Of a stretch of 64,000 nucleotides of DNA, positions 58,125 through 64,000 are shown piece after piece. The translations under genes were made by a program, and so were the position numbers. The notes under the pieces are model-generated. The model saw only the letters and a list, made by a program, of their open reading frames with translations, ran no database searches and was not told the DNA's origin. Each line of letters begins with the position of its first letter. The first letter of the stretch is position 1. Source of the stretch: Ailanthus altissimus (Eukaryota > Streptophyta > Magnoliopsida > Sapindales > Simaroubaceae); NCBI GenBank assembly GCA_946807835.1, contig CAMPEX010000001.1, positions 8,013,001 through 8,077,000 of the forward strand, written 5' to 3'.

Positions 58125-58909
58125 GTATTTACTTCATGTTAATGCGTTAAAGTTTAAACTATTATGGATATGAATTGAATTCTTTTGCTATTGCTTTGTT
58201 TTTAATTTTGCGCAATCTATATCTTGCTAATAATTGAACCGTGTCATGATTTAGCTTAGGAAGAAAAACTAAGAAACAAAATAAGTTATTGGGTGATAAA
58301 GTATAACTTCTTTTTTTCTAAGTATTTGTGGTGGTCATTTCAGTATTTTTCAGCTTATCTTGATCAACTTAAACCTGGGTTTGATGTCTTCTTGTGTGTG
58401 AATATGTAGCTTTTATTTATCTTGATCGAATTAAACGTGAGTTTGGTTTCTATGGCTGTTTTTACAATGTTTTTGTTTTCTTCAATGTACAATTATTAAA
58501 TTTAGATCCAAATGTAGATATCAAAGTTGGTATTTTGCGTCTTGTGAGTGCTTAACTTCAGAAAGCTTCAATCTCAAGTTCTTAGTGTCATTCACACCCA
58601 TCTTCAATTTTCTGTTTTTTTTTTTTACTTCTGAACCATGCTGTGCTTTGTATTGCCATCTTTTATGATTATGAAGCTTTGTGCTGAAGAAAGTGCTAAG
58701 TTGAGATAGATATATTTCTCATAAAGTTTCTTATGAAATAGATGGATGTGTTGTTTAACAGTTTAACTAATTTGTGTTGCCTTGGTACACTTTGCTTAAT
58801 TTGGTGCATTGTTAGGTCAATATTTGTTAATATTGTTGTAGTTGAGTTGTAAATTTGTTAAGTGTTATGACTTATGAGTTAGTAACTTGTTTGTGTTAAT
58901 TTAATTTAG

Positions 58910-61242
58910 GAAGATAGATAAAAGGATTGAACAAGAACAAGAAAGTGTTGACAAACCCCAAAAATCAAGTGGCCTTAAAGTTTCCGATAGTTGGTCTCAT
59001 TTTGTGAAGATTGAAAATGATAGAGCCAAATGTATTTATTGTGGTAAAACTTATGTTGCTCATTCTGTTAAGAATGGGACCTCTAATTTAAAAAAGCATT
59101 TATTAATTTGTACGAAGTATTTGGCCACCATCATAGATGAGAGTCAAGGGGTATTAAGTCAAAATCCAATTGCTAAAGGTTGTGCTAGTAATGTCATGTC
59201 TGTTACATATAATAAGGAGGATTGTAGGAAAGCTTGTGCCAAAATGGTGATTCTAGATGAGCTGTCATTTAGTTTTATTGAGGGTAGAGGATTTCGCTAT
59301 TTCTGCCATGTTGTGTGTCCAAGGTTCGATCCCCCATCTAGAAGAACCCTAGTTAGAGATATATATCAGTTGTACCTCGATGAAAAGATTTTGTTGAAGA
59401 GTATTTTTTCTGCAAATAAGGTGAGGGTGTGTATTACTACTGATACTTGGACTTCTATACAAAATATAAACTACATGGTAGTAACTGCTCATTGGATTGA
59501 TGCGGATTGGGAGTTACAAAAAAGAATTCTAAATTTCTCTCAAATCACAAATCATAAGGGAGAAGCAATTGGAAAATATATTGAGAATGTGTTACGTGAA
59601 TGGGGCATCCAAAGGGTATTCACAATTACTGTGGATAATGCTAGTGCTAATGATGTGGCAATTAGCTACATGAGGAGGAGATTAAAGAGTTGGGAAGTTG
59701 ATGGGACATTTTTGGATGGGAAATATCTACATTTGCGGTGTGCTGCTCATATTATTAATTTGATTGTTGGTGAAGGATTGAAAGAAATAAGTGATTCAAT
59801 TGCTAGTATTCGAAATGCAGTCCGATATGTTAGATCATCTCCCATGAGATTAGAAAAATTTAGAAAGTGTGTTGAACATGAAAATATTCAAGGGAAAGGG
59901 CTTGTGGTTATGGATGTCCCTACTAGGTGGAACTCCACCTACTTGATGTTGAGTAGTGCTTTGAAATTTCAAATTGCATTCGAGCGTTTAGAAGAGGAAG
60001 ATGGACACTATTGCAACTACTTCAACAATGGTGATGATGGGAAGGGTAAAGCGGGGCCTCCCAAATCTGAAGATTGGGAAAATGCTCAAGTCTTTGTTGA
60101 ATTTTTGAAGACATTTTATGATGCAACTTTGAAATGTAGTGCCTCTTTGACGCCTACATCTCATTTGTATTTTAGTCAGGTTAGTAAAAATTTGTTTCTT
60201 TTTCAGTCACAAATAAATTAATTAAATGTTGAATATATATGTGTTTTAGACTTTTATAATTTGTATTTTTTTTTAGGTAAGCAAGATTCAATTCCAACTT
60301 ACAGGATTGAGTGAGGAAGGTGATGATGATAATTTGTTAAAGAGAATGGCCATTAACATGAAAACAAAGTTTGATAAATACTGGGGTTCGTTGGATACTA
60401 TGAATAAATTGTTGATTATTGCTGTTGTTCTTGATCCCCGATACAAGATGGAGTATGTAAGTTTTTGTTATGGGAACTTGTATGCGCCAAATCTAGTTAA
60501 GAGTATGCAAGAAGGGATTAAGGAGTTGTTGTTCTCCATGTATGATTTTTATCGTGCCCAATATTGCATTTTATCTGTTAATGTTCCTTTATCCAATTTA
60601 AAGGTAGAAGACAATGACTTGGATGTGAGGAATAAAAGAATGAAATATGATACAGAGGAAGCTTTTAAGAGACAAAAGGCAAAATTGCAACCAATTATTG
60701 GAAAGTCAGAAGTGGAAATATATTTTTTGGAGCAAAGTGAAGATTCTCATAATCTTCATTTTGATATTTTGGGTTGGTGGAGGAACAATTGTACTAAATA
60801 TCCTATTTTGTCTCTTATTGCTAAGGATTTACTTGCAATTCCTATTTCTACAGTGGCTTCTGAGAGTGCATTTAGTACAGGTGGACGCATTCTTGATCCA
60901 TTCAGAAGTTCATTGACTCCAAAAATGGTAGAAGCTCTGATTTGTACACAGAATTGGCTTCAATCTTCAATTAGAGATAGAGAACTTCATGTTAGCATTG
61001 ATGCCTCTGATATTCAAGATTTAGAACTTTACGAGTCAATTCAATCTGGTAAGTACATTTAAATATTTATCATTTACATAAATTTAAGTTATTAATTTTT
61101 TTTACTACTATGTTAATACTTAATATGTTATTGATATGTTATAATTTTATGTTATATAGAGGTGGAGAATTCTGTGCTTACATCATTGGATATTGCAACA
61201 CATGTGAATATGGAAGAGAGCTACGGTGATATTGGGGAGTAA
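58910..61242 (+). CDS. hAT transposase (zinc finger BED, RICESLEEPER/DAYSLEEPER-like)
   Basis: Three exons, 58910-60179, 60277-61048 and 61160-61242, have GT/AG borders and continuous phase, giving about 708 residues after the first-exon junction. Order: BED zinc finger (KCIYCGKTYV ... LKKHLLIC), the RNase H-like catalytic core (ITTDTWTS with the first Asp, TVDNASAND with the second Asp, HLRCAAHIINLIV, DVPTRWNSTYLML), an hAT-type domain after the second splice (VVLDPRYKMEYV), and the C-terminal dimerisation block (LAIPISTVASESAFSTGGRI). It acts in the nucleus, binding and cutting the element's ends. No ATG lies upstream in the frame that enters the BED finger: the compatible first-exon frame opens only at a TTG (57394). 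So the initiator is missing, non-AUG, or in an exon I have not found. No stop or frameshift is visible downstream. Confidence 0.88.
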
Positions 61243-61829
61243 TGTTATGTACTTATGTTGCTATATCACAAATATTAAAGATTTGATTATTGTTGATCTT
61301 ATTATGGACTTTTAATTGTGTTTGTTTTTTTATGGACTTTTGTTGTTTGTGTTGATATTCTTATGAATTTTTATATTTTACTTGTGTTGATATTCTTTTT
61401 ATGGATTTTTATAGACATTAATTATTAACCTTTCGAGTTTTTTTATTTTTATGTTATATTGACATTTTGCTTTTAATTTAAGGTTTTAAATTTTAATTTT
61501 AAATTTATATTGTTATATTTTATTGTTATTTGGTTATGTTATAAATTATGTGTTGTTATATTATATAATTGTATTTGTATGTTATAAATTATAATTGTTA
61601 AGTCAAAGTATAATTATAATTGCTTTTAATTTAAGTTGTTTTTATTTTTATTTGTGTAATATATATTATTTTTTATGAGATTTTTTTTAGTGGGCTTAAT
61701 ATAGTATTTAAAAAGATGATTTGTTAACTAAATGGCCCAATAAAAGTGAAGAAATTGATTTTAATGGAGCCCAATTAAAAAAATTTTAAAAAGCCCAAAA
61801 AAATTCAGAAAAACAGAGTTTAAAATTTG
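61243..61829. other. 3' region of the hAT transposase gene
   Basis: AT-rich sequence with TTATGGACTTTT / TTATGAATTTTT repeats at 61300-61410; no coding signal. It presumably contains the transcript's 3' end. Confidence 0.5.
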
Positions 61830-62035
61830 ATCCGAACCGAAATCCGACCCGCTAACTGAACCGACATCCGACCCCAGAACAAAATCGAGGAACCGAACCG
61901 AACCGAATCGAACCGACCCGGTTCGGTTCGGTTCGGTTTCATCTACCCACGGTTCGGTTTTCGGTTTTACTTTACAAAAACCGAACTGTTCGGTTCGGTT
62001 TTCGGTTCCCCTCAAAAACCGAACCGAACCGAAAA
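61830..62035. repeat. Right subterminal CCGAACC/GGTTCGG array of the hAT element
   Basis: Counterpart of the array at 56980-57130, with tandem CCGAACCGAACCG and its inverse. ORFs crossing it on the minus strand (rich in Thr/Glu/Arg/Gly) are artefacts of the repeat. Confidence 0.85.
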
Positions 62036-62047
62036 TGCCCACCCCTA

Positions 62048-62055
62048 GTCGTGAG
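62048..62055. other. hAT target-site duplication, right (GTCGTGAG)
   Basis: Exact match to 56955-56962. Confidence 0.95.
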
Positions 62056-62622
62056 TCTCCGAATAGTGTTCAAGCTGCTGCTCCACAAGCTACTCTGACA
62101 CAGTTGGTGCATCCAAAAATTCGATCTTGCACATAATGCAATAGCTGTATAGGCATTTTTCAAAGAAGTTGCTTGTCAACAACTCTTTCCACCGAGTTGT
62201 CCTAGCCATTGTTACTTCAACTGATCTTGGTCTTTCAACTACCAAACTATTTGCTGTGACTTGTCTGCCAAAGTAAGCATTCAGAGTTCACGTCCAAGAA
62301 ATATTTGATGAGTAAATGCACAGCCATTAACTTCACATTCTTGGCACTTCTTGTTCATTTGCTACTTAGAAATTCCAAAAGTCTCCATTTGTAAATAAGA
62401 TAGAAGACAGAAGAAGTTGCTAAATTTTCACATGCCTTACTTCAGATCACTCGATAATAACTCTAATCCAGTGACTCACATGCATTCCTTCAAATTAGTT
62501 GTATCTCTTAAAAATTATAGTGATGCTCTCAAATGCACGTTATTCTCTTTAACTTTGACTCACATTGTAATGACGTAGTTTTAAAAACTACCACCCAATC
62601 AATCAATACCTTTAATGGATTG
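62056..62622 (+). other. Continuation of gag-like remnant, then unassigned DNA
   Basis: 62056-62115 continues the plus frame broken by the hAT insertion (SPNSVQAAAPQATLTQLVHP). After that, no frame stays open and no motif is recognisable up to the LTR edge at 62623. Confidence 0.4.
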
Positions 62623-62980
62623 TGTTGGTTTAGTAAATAAAAATTTTCTATTTATAAAAAATAAACACAACGGAAGTCAGATCGTCTTGTTTATAATTAT
62701 ATGTATAGGAATAAAGGATTACATCAATTCTCACTATGGTAGATCTTGAATTGACTGGTTGCAATATACTCTACTATCTTTAATCTTCAAACTCAACGCG
62801 TGTAGGCGTGTGGATCTTTCTTAATCTCTAAAATCACTAATACCCAAATCTGAAATAATGGTATTAATTAAATTCTTTCCCATGTAAAAATAGGTAAAAT
62901 AATTTTTCTCTATGTGAATATGGTTACTTTTTCTTATTACATACTTCCCATATATATGAGAATCTCTCTTGGGTATTTAG

Positions 62981-63072
62981 AATTTGATTAGAATTAGAAA
63001 ATTAGAGTTTGATTAGGATTAGAAAATTAGAGTTTGATTAGGATTAGAAAATTAGAGTTTGATTAGGATTTG
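62981..63072. repeat. 25-bp tandem repeat, about 3.5 copies
   Basis: Unit ATTAGAGTTTGATTAGGATT plus AGAAA, with the first copy diverged (GAATTAGAAA). Confidence 0.9.
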
Positions 63073-63677
63073 AGCTAGTAGAGGGGTTGCAAGACCCATG
63101 AGCTTCATAGCTCCAACTTAAAAGGTCTAGTCCTTATTATCTCATAATACACCAATTCTTTTAAGTTAACCCCAGACTATTCCACTAAAAGTTAAGGGCT
63201 ATACTTTAGTAACCTATGTTATAAAATAAAAGCCCATTTAATTAAAACTCTTTTTAATTAAATTGGACTTAGTCTTTAGACCAATAATAACCACTTAATT
63301 GACCCTCTAATTGATGTCCATAATTAAAGTTAGGTTTTAAAAAAATGTCTTTCTTATTTAATTACTTATTTTTTCCTAAGTTATTAAATGCTCTAATGAT
63401 CATTTTTAATATATCTATATTTGTAAATAAATTTACAAATAAATATTATTGTTCAATAAATTATTTATTGAATAAACCGTGACCATAGATTCTAATGATT
63501 AAGTACTGCAAACATCTTAGGTTGATATTAATTATTAGATTCTATCTTGCAAATATATGTTCCTACAACCCATGAAATTATATTTCCAAGCTATCGAGGT
63601 TTTGATCGTTTATATGGATCTCACTTCGTGATAGCTCAAAAGATACAATGCATGAATGTAAGTTCATTACCTGCTTA

Positions 63678-64000
63678 GGATCAAGATCAATCAAGTTTAT
63701 TAAAGCTTTTGTGAATTAAGATCTACGACATTGAGTTAACCAGATTGAAATTCACAGTAGTCCCGTTCAATGTAACATAGACAATAATTTTTATACTCGA
63801 AGTCTCTACTTCGATGATCAAGGTAAATCATCCACCATAAGAAGCAAAACAACTACAAGCTTACATAATAAAATGCCATTTTTTATTAATGCAACCTCGG
63901 GATTAAGATCAATCAAGTTTATTAAAGCTTTTGTAAATTAAAATCTACGACATTTAGTTAACCAGATTGAAATTCACAGTAGTCCCGTTCAATGTAACAT
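63678..64000. repeat. Direct duplication inside the LTR, offset 222 bp
   Basis: The roughly 100-base segment from GGATCAAGATCAATCAAG at 63678 to GTTCAATGTAACAT recurs at 63900-64000 with four or five substitutions. The second copy runs off the window. Confidence 0.9.

Larger units (their letters stand above)
56963..62047 (+). mobile_element. hAT transposon, 5085 bp, with open transposase exons
   Basis: Ends are a perfect 12-bp inverted repeat TAGGGGTGGGCA (56963-56974 and 62036-62047). An 8-bp target duplication GTCGTGAG flanks it (56955-56962 and 62048-62055), as expected of hAT elements. Inside each end is a cluster of CCGAACC/GGTTCGG repeats (56980-57130 and 61830-62035). A promoter-like TATA is at about 57240, a first exon with a 91-bp minisatellite follows, then three transposase exons (58910-61242). 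Intact termini, exact target duplication and undisrupted frames indicate recent activity. Confidence 0.95.
62623..64000 (-). repeat. Copia-type LTR, cut by the window end
   Basis: On the minus strand this sequence ends CTAAACCAACA at 62623, and about 50 bases earlier has CTGACTTCCGTTGTGTTT, the U5-end signature of plant Copia LTRs. The remaining 1.4 kb is non-coding and LTR-like. No primer site TGGTATCAGAGC follows on the inner side, so it may be a 3' or solo LTR. The other end and the target duplication lie outside the window. Confidence 0.55.

Noticed and set aside
57275..58173. Several long overlapping ORFs on both strands (up to 259 codons)
   Set aside because: They arise because the 91-bp repeat unit lacks stops in most frames. 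Repetition, not coding, explains them, apart from the one plus frame compatible with the hAT splice junction.
61761..62163. Minus-strand ORFs rich in Thr/Glu/Arg/Gly
   Set aside because: They cross the GGTTCGG subterminal array and the hAT end.

Overview
This window looks like nuclear DNA from a flowering plant, probably a eudicot. It is AT-rich and intron-bearing, and transposons of most plant classes are stacked and nested in it. The only gene I judge intact is a single host gene on the minus strand (CDS 22666 down to 15114). It encodes a 295-residue TIFY + CCT + GATA zinc-finger transcription factor of the ZML (ZIM-like, GATA24/28) type. I could rebuild all seven coding exons with consistent splice sites and phases. 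Its largest intron holds a 2.2-kb whole-element palindrome.

Left arm (1-14600): a decayed minus-strand Ty3/gypsy element of Tat-like type (840-4582, LTR edge at 4583), a decayed coiled-coil coding stretch (5929-6698), a probable 2-kb Copia LTR (6746-8778) abutting a Copia integrase fragment with an internal tandem duplication (8779-9960), then about 4.5 kb of AT-rich DNA without genes.

Middle (24830-34073): a young LTR retrotransposon on the minus strand, with two 2714-bp LTRs differing at about 19 positions, a CTTAC target duplication, an initiator-tRNA primer site and a polypurine tract. Only the last codons of its own polyprotein remain. Its interior carries foreign plus-strand cargo: the RNase H tail and downstream ORF of a caulimovirid-like endogenous pararetrovirus, followed by an intronless LOG-family (cytokinin-activating enzyme) gene with one internal stop codon. 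This is the most unusual object in the window.

Right-centre (36794-55127): a second gypsy remnant of the same lineage, a palindromic MITE (39264-39732), and a complete 14,966-bp CACTA (En/Spm) transposon (40159-55124, CAG target duplication). The CACTA has decayed TNP2 and Transposase_24 genes on the minus strand, clustered subterminal motifs, a captured intron-containing NIK-type receptor-kinase pseudogene, a 2.3-kb AT-rich degenerate repeat block and a SINE-like insertion.

Right end (56963-64000): a hAT transposon of 5085 bp (GTCGTGAG target duplication, 12-bp terminal repeats) whose transposase exons are open and splice in frame. It carries a 91-bp minisatellite in its first exon and sits in a decayed gag-like sequence. 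The window closes inside a Copia-type LTR (62623 onward). Apart from the GATA gene and the hAT transposase, coding sequences here are broken.
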